Assembly (NCBI RefSeq): GCF_004798665.1
Contig: NZ_CP039292.1
Coordinates: forward strand, 682,001 to 746,000
DNA from: Actinomyces procaprae
GTDB lineage: Bacteria; Actinomycetota; Actinomycetes; Actinomycetales; Actinomycetaceae
Direction of reading: 5' to 3'
DNA length: 64,000 nt
Shown: positions 56,507-64,000 of the stretch, one piece after another
How positions within the stretch are numbered: the stretch's first letter is position 1
Layout: the number at the start of each line of letters is the position of its first letter
Translations under genes and position numbers: made by a program
The notes under the pieces: model-generated
Database searches by the model: none
What the model was told of the DNA's origin: nothing
The model's input: only the letters and a program-made list of their open reading frames with translations

Positions 56507-57477
56507 ACCCCCTGCACGCCGTCCCCGGGAGCGGCGGCACACCGCGCCCGTCCCGCTCCGGCTCCTCCACCCAGGTACGCGTGGAAGCGCCCGGCAAGGT
56601 GAACCTATTCCTGTCCGCCGGTGCCCCGGCCGCAGACGGCTACCACCCCCTGACCACCGTCTTCCAAGCCGTACGGTTGATCGAGACCGTCACCGCACGC
56701 CGCCAGGCCGCCGACCTGCACGGCACCATCACCGTCACCCTGGAGGAACCCGACCCCTCCGTTCCCACCGACGCCACCAACCTGGCCGTACGCGCCGCCG
56801 CCCTGCTGGCCGAGACCGCCGGGGTGAGCGACGGCGTCGACCTGCTGTTGCGCAAGCGCGTGCCGGTCGCCGGCGGCATGGCGGGCGGATCCGCCGACGC
56901 GGCCGCCGCACTGGTCGCCTGCAACGCCCTGTGGGGCACCGGACTCAGCCAGGCCGAACTCTCCGGACTCGCCGCCGAGCTCGGCGCGGACGTGCCCTTC
57001 CCCCTGGTCGGTGCCACCGCCGTCGGCCACGGCCGCGGCGACCGGCTCACCCCGCTCATGGCACGCGGCACCTACCACTGGGTGTTCGCCACCTCCACTC
57101 AGGGACTGTCCACGCCCGCCGTGTTCCGCCGCTTCGACGAGCTGGCGGGCACCGGGGCCGCCGCCCCCGAGGACGTACCCGCAGCCCTCACCGCCGCACT
57201 GCGCGACGGCGACGCCGCAGCCCTGGCCGCATCCCTCTGCAACGACCTGCAGCCGGCCGCCCTGGACCTGCGCCCCCAGCTCGCGGACGTGATCGCACTC
57301 GCTGAATCCGCCGGGGCCCTGCGCGCCATCGTCTCCGGCTCCGGCCCCACCATCGCCGCACTGGCGCCAGACCCCGCCGCCGCCGTGCGCGTCGCAAACG
57401 CCCTGACCGCCTCCGGGCTGGTGGCCGGCGCCCTGCGCGCCGACGCCCCCGTGGCCGGTGCCCGGATGGTGGGCTGA
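56503..57477 (+). CDS. ispE: 4-diphosphocytidyl-2-C-methyl-D-erythritol kinase IspE
   Basis: 324 residues. GHMP kinase: VEAPGKVNLFLSAG substrate loop, ATP loop PVAGGMAGGSADAAAAL, and SGSGPTIAALA near the C-terminus. Fourth step of the MEP isoprenoid pathway, supplying precursors for the lipid carriers used by PMT and the cell wall. The start codon overlaps rsmA (ATGA) and its stop overlaps the ABC-F start (TGATG), so the three are translationally coupled. About 25 extra N-terminal residues precede the fold. Confidence 0.96.
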   Translation: MNPLHAVPGSGGTPRPSRSGSSTQVRVEAPGKVNLFLSAGAPAADGYHPLTTVFQAVRLIETVTARRQAADLHGTITVTLEEPDPSVPTDATNLAVRAAALLAETAGVSDGVDLLLRKRVPVAGGMAGGSADAAAALVACNALWGTGLSQAELSGLAAELGADVPFPLVGATAVGHGRGDRLTPLMARGTYHWVFATSTQGLSTPAVFRRFDELAGTGAAAPEDVPAALTAALRDGDAAALAASLCNDLQPAALDLRPQLADVIALAESAGALRAIVSGSGPTIAALAPDPAAAVRVANALTASGLVAGALRADAPVAGARMVG

Positions 57478-59321
57478 TGGCACACCTGCTGGGAGTCGAG
57501 GCCGTACGTGTCACCGTCGGCCCGCGCATTCTGCTCGACCAGGTCGACCTCGGCGTCGAGGACGGGGAACGCATTGGCGTGCTCGGCCCCAATGGCGCCG
57601 GCAAGTCCACGCTACTGGGGCTGCTGGCCGGCACCCGCACACCCGACGGCGGCCGCGTCACCCGCGCCGGAGGCACACGGGCCGCCATGCTCACACAGGC
57701 CGACCAGTTCACGCCGGGCGCCACCGTGCGCACCGCCATCCACGGCGGCGCCCCCGAGCACCAGTGGGCCTCCGACCCCAAGGTCCGAGACATTCACGCC
57801 GGGCTCCTTCCCGACCTGGACCTGGACGCCGACGTCGCCACCCTGTCCGGCGGGCAGCGCCGACGCGTGGCCCTGGCCGCCACCCTCACCGCCGACGCCG
57901 ACCTCGTCATCCTCGACGAGCCCACCAACCACCTGGATGTTGAGGGAGTGGACTGGCTCGCCCGACACCTGGCCGCCCGCTTCTCCCGCCGCCGCGGCGC
58001 CGGCGCCCTGGTCACCGTCACTCACGACCGCTGGTTCCTGGACGCCGTGTGCACGCACGTGTGGGAGGTCGTACCCGGCGTCGACCCCGGCGGGTCCCGC
58101 CCCCAGATCCCCGGGCGGATAGAGACCTATGACGGCGGCTACGCGGCCTACGTACTGGCCCGTGCCGAACGCGCCCGCCAGGCCGCGGCCGCCGCCACCA
58201 AGCGGGAGAACCTGCTGCGCAAGGAACTCGCCTGGCTGCGTCGCGGCGCGCCCGCACGCACCTCCAAGCCCCGATTCCGCATCGACGCCGCCGAGGCCCT
58301 GATCGCCGACGTGCCACCGCCGCGCGACACCGTGGAGCTGACCGCCATGGCCACCGCCCGGCTGGGCAAGAAGGTCATCGACCTCGAGGACGTGACCGTC
58401 GACTACCCGGACCCCGGCTCCAGCGACGGCCGGCGCCGGGTACTGCACGGGGTCACGTGGCGCCTCGCACCCGGAGAACGCGTGGGCATTGTCGGCGTCA
58501 ACGGCGCCGGTAAGACCACCTTGCTGCGGCTGCTGGAAGGCAGCCAGAACCCCACCAGGGGGCGGGTCGTTCGCGGCAAGACCGTGGCTGTTGCGACCCT
58601 GTCGCAGACCACCCACGAGCTGGAGCCCTTCACCGACATGCGAGTGGTGGACGCCGTCGCCGCGGCGGGGGAGCGCGTCGTCGTGGGCGGACGTGAGCTC
58701 ACCGCCGCCCAACTGGTGGAGCGCCTCGGCTTCACCCGCTCGCGGGCATGGACCCGGGTGGGGGAGATATCCGGTGGGGAACGCCGCCGCCTCCAACTAC
58801 TGCGCCTGCTGATGGGGGAGCCCAACGTCCTGCTGATGGACGAGCCCACCAACGACCTGGACACCGACACGCTCGCCGCCGTAGAGGACCTGCTGGACTC
58901 CTTCCCCGGAACGCTCGTGGTCGTCTCCCACGACCGCTACCTGCTTGAGCGCGTCACCGACCGCCAGGTCGCCCTGCTGGGCGACGGCAGCCTCCGGGAC
59001 CTGCCCGGAGGAGTCGAGCAGTACCTGCAGCTGCGGCGGGATGCGGCCGCCACCACAGAGGCGGAGCCCCGCAGCGTCCCCGCCCGGGAGAGCAGCGGCG
59101 CCGCCCTGCACGCCGCCCGAAAACAGCTGGCCGGCATCGAACGCCGCCTGGACAAGGCCACGGCCCGCGTCAAGGACCTGCACCAGCGCATGGAGCAGGC
59201 CTCGGCGCAGCTGCGCGTGGAGGAACTGACCGAACTGGGCAGGCAGTTGGCGCAGGCCGAGTCCGAGCAGGCCGACCTGGAGGCCCAATGGCTGCAGGCG
59301 GCCGAGGTCGCCGAGTACTAG
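57477..59321 (+). CDS. ABC-F family ATPase
   Basis: 614 residues, two ABC cassettes and no membrane segments. Cassette 1: GPNGAGKST, LSGGQRRR, DEPTNHLD; cassette 2: GVNGAGKTT, ISGGERRR, DEPTNDLD. The linker (ERARQAAAAATKRENLLRKE) and a C-terminal coiled coil (KQLAGIERRLDKATARVKDL) are characteristic. ABC-F proteins act on the ribosome. Its place after ispE is conserved in actinobacteria, which argues for a housekeeping (Uup/EttA-like) rather than antibiotic-resistance role. Start overlaps the ispE stop by one base. Confidence 0.93.
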   Translation: MAHLLGVEAVRVTVGPRILLDQVDLGVEDGERIGVLGPNGAGKSTLLGLLAGTRTPDGGRVTRAGGTRAAMLTQADQFTPGATVRTAIHGGAPEHQWASDPKVRDIHAGLLPDLDLDADVATLSGGQRRRVALAATLTADADLVILDEPTNHLDVEGVDWLARHLAARFSRRRGAGALVTVTHDRWFLDAVCTHVWEVVPGVDPGGSRPQIPGRIETYDGGYAAYVLARAERARQAAAAATKRENLLRKELAWLRRGAPARTSKPRFRIDAAEALIADVPPPRDTVELTAMATARLGKKVIDLEDVTVDYPDPGSSDGRRRVLHGVTWRLAPGERVGIVGVNGAGKTTLLRLLEGSQNPTRGRVVRGKTVAVATLSQTTHELEPFTDMRVVDAVAAAGERVVVGGRELTAAQLVERLGFTRSRAWTRVGEISGGERRRLQLLRLLMGEPNVLLMDEPTNDLDTDTLAAVEDLLDSFPGTLVVVSHDRYLLERVTDRQVALLGDGSLRDLPGGVEQYLQLRRDAAATTEAEPRSVPARESSGAALHAARKQLAGIERRLDKATARVKDLHQRMEQASAQLRVEELTELGRQLAQAESEQADLEAQWLQAAEVAEY

Positions 59322-59690
59322 GCCGTGTTGTGCGAGTTGTTTGTGGCGGTGGGCCGGTGCTGGCGCCATGGGTGGTGGCCTGGTAGCCGGTGGTGAGCTC
59401 GTCGCATCTGGTGGCTACGGGGGCCCAGTCTGAGTGGGCTGCGCGTGCCCGTGGAGGACGCAGAAGTCGCCTTCGTGAGCACGCCTGCGCCCCGGTTGGA
59501 CCGCTCACGCGCCGTTGGACCGCTCACGCCCCGTTGGACCGCTGTAACCGGCGGCTACGGCGGTCCAACGGGGGAACAGGGGTCCAAGCGGGGCACAGGG
59601 GTCCAACGGGGGAACAGCGGTCCAACTGGCAGGCTCGACGGCCGCGCACGCAGGCACCCGACCGCGCACAGACACCTAGGCACTCACGCA
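59322..59690 (+). repeat. Interspersed repeat R3, copy B (intact), with large dyad
   Basis: Starts right after the ABC-F stop with GTTGTGCGAGTTGTTTGTGG. The core (59495-59626) holds three GTTGGACCGCTCACGC-like units, a short spacer GTAACCGGCGGCTAC, then four units in the reverse sense (GCGGTCCAACGGGGGAACA type). Both strands could form a long branched hairpin between two convergent genes. It is the inverse of copy A, which the IS256 element has split. Confidence 0.8.
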
Positions 59691-59735
59691 ACCGGACCCA
59701 GCCGCTTGAGCCCGGGACGGTTTCGACCGCCCGGC

Positions 59736-60323
59736 TCAGTTATCGGGCGTCTGCGGCAGCGCATCCACCGGTGCGACCGCCTGGCCCAGGGCGACGACGT
59801 CGTCCAGTGCGGAGGCGACCACCTCCGGCGCCGCCTTCCACGCGCGCATGACCAGGTCTACCGGGACGGTGGGCAGCCCCGCCATGCGCAGGACCACGAC
59901 GGCACTGGGGCGACTCGTAGTACCCGCATCGGTGCTCTTCGACACCGCCTGGAAGCCGGCCATCCGCGGGTCCGGACGTAGCCGTTGCAGCTCCTCGGCC
60001 TGCGGGAGCAGATCGGCTATGAGCGCGCGCTGGGTGGCGTGCCGTCCTTCCTTCGTGCCGTCATCCCGGGCAATCACGAGGGTGAGGTCAACGGCGAAGA
60101 TCTGGTGGCCGCCCTCACCCACGTGCAGCAGTCGGGCCATGGAGGTTCCCCGCGCGGTGCGGCGCAGCTCCTCCAGCAGGTTCGCGAAAGCGGCCCGCCA
60201 TTGCGGGCCCGTCATATCCAAGAGGAGGCTGCGGGTCTGCGCCTCCGTGCGGGCCCAACCCGGTGGGGGGAACTCGGGGATGACGACCCAACTCCCCGGA
60301 TCCGGAGTGACGGCTATCTGCAT
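59736..60323 (-). CDS. Hypothetical protein beside the FHA/kinase cluster
   Basis: 195 residues, AAGGAG 7 nt before the ATG. No signal peptide or helix. The N-terminal IAVTPDPGSWVVIPEFPPPGWA (shown in parts: IAVTPDPGSWVVI and PEFPPPGW) and a conserved-looking strand ARLLHVGEGGHQIFAVDLTL suggest a globular alpha/beta protein, followed by RPSAVVVLRMAGLPTVPVDL. Not recognised. It is divergent from the RDD-FHA gene with a short shared promoter region, so it may belong to the same module. Confidence 0.65.
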   Translation of the reverse strand: MQIAVTPDPGSWVVIPEFPPPGWARTEAQTRSLLLDMTGPQWRAAFANLLEELRRTARGTSMARLLHVGEGGHQIFAVDLTLVIARDDGTKEGRHATQRALIADLLPQAEELQRLRPDPRMAGFQAVSKSTDAGTTSRPSAVVVLRMAGLPTVPVDLVMRAWKAAPEVVASALDDVVALGQAVAPVDALPQTPDN

Positions 60324-60375
60324 TGTGGTACTCCTTTGACAGACTCGTGCAATATAGCCGATCTATGCTGTGCCG

Positions 60376-61104
60376 GTGGCAGCCTCCGCACCCTCACCGC
60401 TTCCCGCGTCCCGGTTACGGCGCGTGCTCTCAGGCGTGGTCGACGTTGTGACCACCGTCGGCGTCGGAATCCTGCTGCCCGCGCCCGCAGCGGCCCGCCT
60501 GGCCGTGGGAATCGCCGTGGCAGGGGTAATGACACTGGTTCAAGCGAGGACAGGGGCCAGCCTGGGACAGGCCCTCACCTCCGTACGGTTGCGGCGGGCG
60601 GTAAGTCCCACCCAGCCGCCGGGGATGGCCGCCATTGAGCGGGCCTGGCTGTTCCTGCTGGCGGCCCTGCCGACGTTCGGGTTCCTCCCCATCGTGATGG
60701 TCATGAGCACCGACGACGGCGGCTGGCGCCGAACCTGGTACGACCGCATGGCGGGGACGGTCGTCATCGCCAAGGAGCACGGCCCGAAGCCGGTGCAGCT
60801 GGTCGCCGCTAACGGTCGCCTGCTCACCATCTCACAGCCAACGGTGCTGGGGCGCGCACCGGATCCGCTCCCCGGCGGGGCGGGCCGGGTCGTGGCGGCC
60901 TTCCAGGACGACCCCTCCGTCTCGAAGACCCACGCGTTGATCGAGCCGGCACGCGGTGGTGTGCTGGTCACCGACCTGAACTCGACCAACGGCACCCACG
61001 CGGAGGACGCCGAGGGTGTTCACCGCCTGATCCCCGGGCAGGCGCGGGCCGTGGAGCGCGGACGGCGGGTGTACTTCGGCGATAGCGAATGCACGATTCG
61101 CTAA
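60376..61104 (+). CDS. RDD membrane protein fused to an FHA domain
   Basis: 242 residues from GTG 60376; TATGCT ends 6 nt upstream (leaderless pattern), while GTG 60370 abuts that hexamer. Residues about 15-130 form an RDD-type membrane region (VGVGILLPAPAAARLAVGIA, ERAWLFLLAALPTFGFLPIV) ending in WRRTWYDRMAGTVVI. The C-terminal FHA domain has VLGRAPD, VSKTHALIE and DLNSTNGTHA, which binds phosphothreonine peptides. It probably recruits a target of the kinase encoded at 62665 to the membrane. Confidence 0.88.
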   Translation: MAASAPSPLPASRLRRVLSGVVDVVTTVGVGILLPAPAAARLAVGIAVAGVMTLVQARTGASLGQALTSVRLRRAVSPTQPPGMAAIERAWLFLLAALPTFGFLPIVMVMSTDDGGWRRTWYDRMAGTVVIAKEHGPKPVQLVAANGRLLTISQPTVLGRAPDPLPGGAGRVVAAFQDDPSVSKTHALIEPARGGVLVTDLNSTNGTHAEDAEGVHRLIPGQARAVERGRRVYFGDSECTIR

Positions 61105-61285
61105 CGGCTCGACGGCGGTTCGCCGCAACGTCCGCACCACCCCCGCATGAGATCCCGGCCCTGGACGTAGGGTCCGGAACCGGCGCATATCCTGGTTGCG
61201 GCGGGGGAAGGATGTGCACGCCGGATGCCGGGGAGCTGGGGGACTGGTGATGGATCACGCGGTACCAGGCGATTGGCGGCTGCCT

Positions 61286-61300
61286 GTGTCTGTGAGACAC
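61286..61300 (+). promoter_or_regulatory. Dyad upstream of the FHA gene
   Basis: GTGTCT GTG AGACAC is a perfect 6-bp inverted repeat, about 58 bp before the GTG start of the FHA gene. Candidate operator only. Confidence 0.35.
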
Positions 61301-61357
61301 TGCCTGAATGAATGGCGGTGGCTCGGCGCCGTCTAGCGAGCTGTTGAAGGAGAAAAC

Positions 61358-62668
61358 GTGACCGACACTAGCGCCGAACGCGGAACTCTGTGGGCTGAGG
61401 GCACCTGGAGCGCGGCGGTTACCCCCCGGGGCGTGCTGTTGCTGCCACCGGAGGTACCTGAGGAGCTGGTGACAGGACTGTGGAGGCTGCTACGGGACCC
61501 TGAGGGGACGCTAACCGCCATCCTTGATCGCCTTGTGATGGGAGCGGGTGGGCATCTCTCCCGCATTCCCGACTTCGCCCTGGTACTTCTTGAGCAGTCC
61601 GGCACTCACCTGGCCCTGCGCGGAGCGCCGTCCTTGCAGATCGACGGCCAGGCCTTCGACGCCGCCGGCGTGGCAACCTGGATGGAGTCCTTCCTGCCTG
61701 GAGAGTCCTCTGTAGTGTTGACTGCGCCCGAGCAGCCGGGGACGGTGCTGCGCCCCGCTGTGGACGCCGTGGTGCGCACTGCGCGCCTGCAGCTGGGGAG
61801 CCTTGACGCCGAGGCCGAGGACACCACTGAGATGGAGGCGGACGCCGCAGCGGAGCCCGACGCTGCGGCAGCCGCCACTGAGACCGAGGCTGCTACCACT
61901 AAGGCGGAGGCGGATACCGTGGCGGAGGCACGCCCGGATGCACAGGCCGACGCGGCACCGGCAGGGGAGGCCGATGCCCCCGCCGTCGTGGACTCGTCGG
62001 CACCGGCGGAGCCGGAGACGGCCGAGCTGGAGCCGGTCCAGGCGCCCGAACGCCCCGCAGCCCCCGGTGACCACGACGGGTGGACGGTGGCGGACCTGCC
62101 CGACGACCTCGTCGATGAGCTGAGCGGCATGCTCCCGGAGCAGGACCGTCACGAGGAGGCACCGGTGCAGGGAGCCGATACGGAGGTGCCCGACACCGAG
62201 GTCACTCGCATGGCCCTGTCTGTCGTCTGCCCCTCCGGGCACGCCAACCCCACGAACTATGTCAGCTGCCGTGAATGCGGCGTCGAACTCACACAGCCCG
62301 CGCGAATTATCGCCTGCCCGCCGCTGGGCCGGGTACGTGTCTCCTCCGGTGGTGAGGTCGTGCTCGACCGGCCGGTGCTAGTCGGGCGCGAACCCTCCGC
62401 GGAGCGCGTCAACGAGCTCAACGGCACCGCGCCCGCCCTGATTACAGTGCCCAGCCCGGAGCAGGTCATCTCTCGCAACCACCTGCTCATCCGGCTCGAC
62501 GAGTGGTCGGTGCTGGCACGCAGCCTGTCGACCGGCAACGGCACCGTGCTGCGACGTGACGGCGTATCCCCGATGCGAATGTCCTCTACCGAGCCCGTGC
62601 TGCTGCGCAGTGGCGACATCCTGGACCTGGGTGACGGACAGTCGCTCCTGCTGGAGGATCTTCCGTGA
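61358..62668 (+). CDS. FHA-domain protein with zinc ribbon
   Basis: 436 residues from a GTG (GAAGGAG upstream). Domains: a globular N-terminal part (1-150), an Ala/Glu/Asp-rich low-complexity linker (about 150-260), a zinc ribbon (VCPSGHANPTNYVSCRECG, about 287-305) and a C-terminal FHA domain (LVGREPS, ISRNHLLIR, STGNGTVLRRDG). Zinc ribbon plus FHA is common in actinobacterial phospho-signalling and secretion clusters. Its stop overlaps the kinase start (GTGA), so both are co-translated. Probably a substrate or adaptor of that kinase. Confidence 0.85.
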   Translation: MTDTSAERGTLWAEGTWSAAVTPRGVLLLPPEVPEELVTGLWRLLRDPEGTLTAILDRLVMGAGGHLSRIPDFALVLLEQSGTHLALRGAPSLQIDGQAFDAAGVATWMESFLPGESSVVLTAPEQPGTVLRPAVDAVVRTARLQLGSLDAEAEDTTEMEADAAAEPDAAAAATETEAATTKAEADTVAEARPDAQADAAPAGEADAPAVVDSSAPAEPETAELEPVQAPERPAAPGDHDGWTVADLPDDLVDELSGMLPEQDRHEEAPVQGADTEVPDTEVTRMALSVVCPSGHANPTNYVSCRECGVELTQPARIIACPPLGRVRVSSGGEVVLDRPVLVGREPSAERVNELNGTAPALITVPSPEQVISRNHLLIRLDEWSVLARSLSTGNGTVLRRDGVSPMRMSSTEPVLLRSGDILDLGDGQSLLLEDLP

Positions 62669-64000
62669 CCGCGGACCGCGAGGGATCCCCGCCATCCATA
62701 CCCGGATTCACCTACCTGCGGGACCTGGGGGCGGGGGGCTACTCGCGGGTCTACCTGTACGAGCAGCACATGCCGCAGCGTGAAGTGGCTGTCAAGGTCA
62801 TGGACTGCGGTGTCAGCGGCGGCCCCTACTCTAGCTTCGAGTCCGAGGCCAACCTGATGGCGCGGGTCTCCTCCCATCCGGCGATCCTGTCCATATACGG
62901 CGCGGGCGCGGCGGCCGATGGCCGCCTGTTCCTGGTGATGGAGTACTGTCCGCCGCCGCAGCTGAGCATGGTGCTGCGCCGTGGCCCACTGAGCGTCGCC
63001 GACGCCCTGAGCACCACCATCCAGATCGCCGGGGCCGTCGAGTCAGCGCACCGGGTCGGCATCGTGCACCGGGACATCAAGCCCGCGAACATCCTGTTCA
63101 CCGCCTACCGTCGCCCGGTGCTGTCGGACTTCGGTATTTCCGCCATGAGCGGTCCCCGCGGTGATAGTGATGAGAATGACGCGCTGCGGGGTATGAGCGT
63201 CCCGTGGGCGCCCCCCGAGCAGCTGGTCGGCTCGCACATGGCCGATCCTGCCTCGGACATCTACTCCCTGGCCGCAACCGCGTACGCCATGCTCACCGGC
63301 CGCAGTCCGTTCGAGATCCCCGACGCCTCCGACTCCGTCTACGAGCTGTCCCGGCGCATCATCAAGAACCCGTTGCCGCCCCTGGGACGGCAGGACCTCC
63401 CTCCGTCGTTGTACCGCGTGCTCAGTGTGGCCATGGCCAAGGACCCCGCCCGCCGCTACCCGACGGCCCTGGCCTTCGCCCGTGCCCTGCAACAGGTGGA
63501 GGCCGAGCTGGGCCTGCCGATGACAGCGGTCGACCTGTTTCACACCGCTGCTGACACGGAGGTCGTCCCCGACGCCGACGACCTGATTGAGGACACCAAT
63601 GCCACTCGCCTGGGGGTGTTCGAACCGGTCGCGGAGGCCGCGATGCACCCACCCGCCGTCGATATCCACGCGGAGGCAGACGGTGAGCAGGAGAACGGGA
63701 CGCGGCGCTCGCGGCTGCTGATCGGGGCGCTGGCCGCGGTCGTCACCGTGGTCGCGGTCACGGCCGCACTCGTTTCCTCACGCATGTCTGAGCAGAACCG
63801 ACCGGCGGCCACATTCGCGACACTCGCCCCCGCGCCCAGCGCGGACCCACTCGGAGTGTCCGTGACCCCACCCCGCGGCCTGTCCGGTGCCCTGTCGGAG
63901 GACGGGAGCACGGTGACTTTCACCTGGGAGGCGCCGACGGATGACTGGGAGGGAAGCTACCTGTTCCGTGAGGATGTCCCCGGTGACAGCGACGCCGCCA
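62665..64000 (+). CDS. Serine/threonine protein kinase (3' end beyond the window)
   Basis: At least 445 residues; no stop before the window end. Kinase subdomains: Gly loop LGAGGYSRVYLYEQ, Lys in REVAVKVMD, catalytic HRDIKPANI, DFGIS, and PPEQLVGS in the activation segment with SDIYSLAATAYAMLTGRSPF after it. A membrane helix (LLIGALAAVVTVVAVTAALV) follows at about 352-371, then an extracytoplasmic part whose start resembles a fibronectin-type domain (STVTFTWEAPTDDWEGSYLF). GTG start overlaps the FHA stop. A receptor-type Hanks kinase, partner of the FHA proteins upstream. Confidence 0.93.
   Translation, partial: MTADREGSPPSIPGFTYLRDLGAGGYSRVYLYEQHMPQREVAVKVMDCGVSGGPYSSFESEANLMARVSSHPAILSIYGAGAAADGRLFLVMEYCPPPQLSMVLRRGPLSVADALSTTIQIAGAVESAHRVGIVHRDIKPANILFTAYRRPVLSDFGISAMSGPRGDSDENDALRGMSVPWAPPEQLVGSHMADPASDIYSLAATAYAMLTGRSPFEIPDASDSVYELSRRIIKNPLPPLGRQDLPPSLYRVLSVAMAKDPARRYPTALAFARALQQVEAELGLPMTAVDLFHTAADTEVVPDADDLIEDTNATRLGVFEPVAEAAMHPPAVDIHAEADGEQENGTRRSRLLIGALAAVVTVVAVTAALVSSRMSEQNRPAATFATLAPAPSADPLGVSVTPPRGLSGALSEDGSTVTFTWEAPTDDWEGSYLFREDVPGDSDAA

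Overview
The window is a chromosomal segment of a high-GC actinobacterium, most likely a member of the Actinomycetaceae (Actinomyces-like). The support is a complete rRNA operon with actinobacterial 16S features, resuscitation-promoting-factor genes with G5 domains, an XPB-type helicase, a DtxR regulator carrying every classical metal ligand, and GTG/TTG starts. From mscL to ispE the gene order follows a well-known actinobacterial block (the M. tuberculosis Rv0985c to Rv1011 order: mscL, 5-FTHF cyclo-ligase, moeA/glp, rimJ, sepX/glpR-like, pmt, rsmI, metG, tatD, rpf, ksgA, ispE). Here an rRNA operon, an IS256-family element and interspersed repeats sit inside that block, and galU is absent.

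Layout. 0-5.2 kb: a secreted TPM-domain protein, a class I glutamine amidotransferase and the XPB helicase. 5.3-12.1 kb: a carbohydrate-use cluster (ROK regulator, two ABC permeases, a lipoprotein binding protein, a GH36 alpha-galactosidase and the 3' stump of a GH16 enzyme). 12.2-19.9 kb: a helicase-associated-domain protein, DUF3027, a purine permease, an MFS exporter and DtxR. 20-23.3 kb: two tandem secreted NlpC/P60 cell-wall hydrolases, each behind its own ydaO-type (c-di-AMP) riboswitch, and a tandem-domain universal stress protein. 23.4-27.9 kb: tRNA-Arg and a giant SF1-helicase-like protein with degenerate catalytic motifs. 27.9-29.5 kb: a decayed zone with transposase and PTS-EIIA remnants and two repeat families. 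29.5-36.5 kb: mscL, a SAF-domain protein, a folate enzyme, the Glp/RimJ/SepX cell-division locus and tRNA-Ala. 37-42.7 kb: 16S-23S-5S. 42.7-45.7 kb: inverted copies of the repeats and an IS256 element with a recognisable 8-bp target duplication. 45.7-59.3 kb: protein O-mannosyltransferase, rsmI, two paralogous membrane proteins, metG, tatD, two Rpf/G5 proteins, rsmA, ispE and an ABC-F ATPase. 59.3-64 kb: another copy of the palindromic repeat, then an FHA/RDD/Ser-Thr-kinase signalling cluster that runs off the window.

How it fits together. The carbohydrate cluster imports an unidentified oligosaccharide and hydrolyses an alpha-galactoside in the cytoplasm, but it has no ATPase gene of its own. 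The wall-hydrolase genes (two NlpC/P60, two Rpf/G5) and the mechanosensitive channel form an envelope and osmotic theme in which c-di-AMP sensing controls at least the two NlpC/P60 genes. The most unusual features are the modular interspersed repeats at 28.7-29.3, 43.1-45.7 and 59.3-59.7 kb, which form an imperfect inverted repeat around the mscL-rrn segment and one of which is split by the IS256 element; the near-identical G5 domains shared by neighbouring rpf genes; and the two riboswitch-controlled NlpC/P60 paralogues. Positions of RNA ends, promoters and repeat limits were judged by eye.
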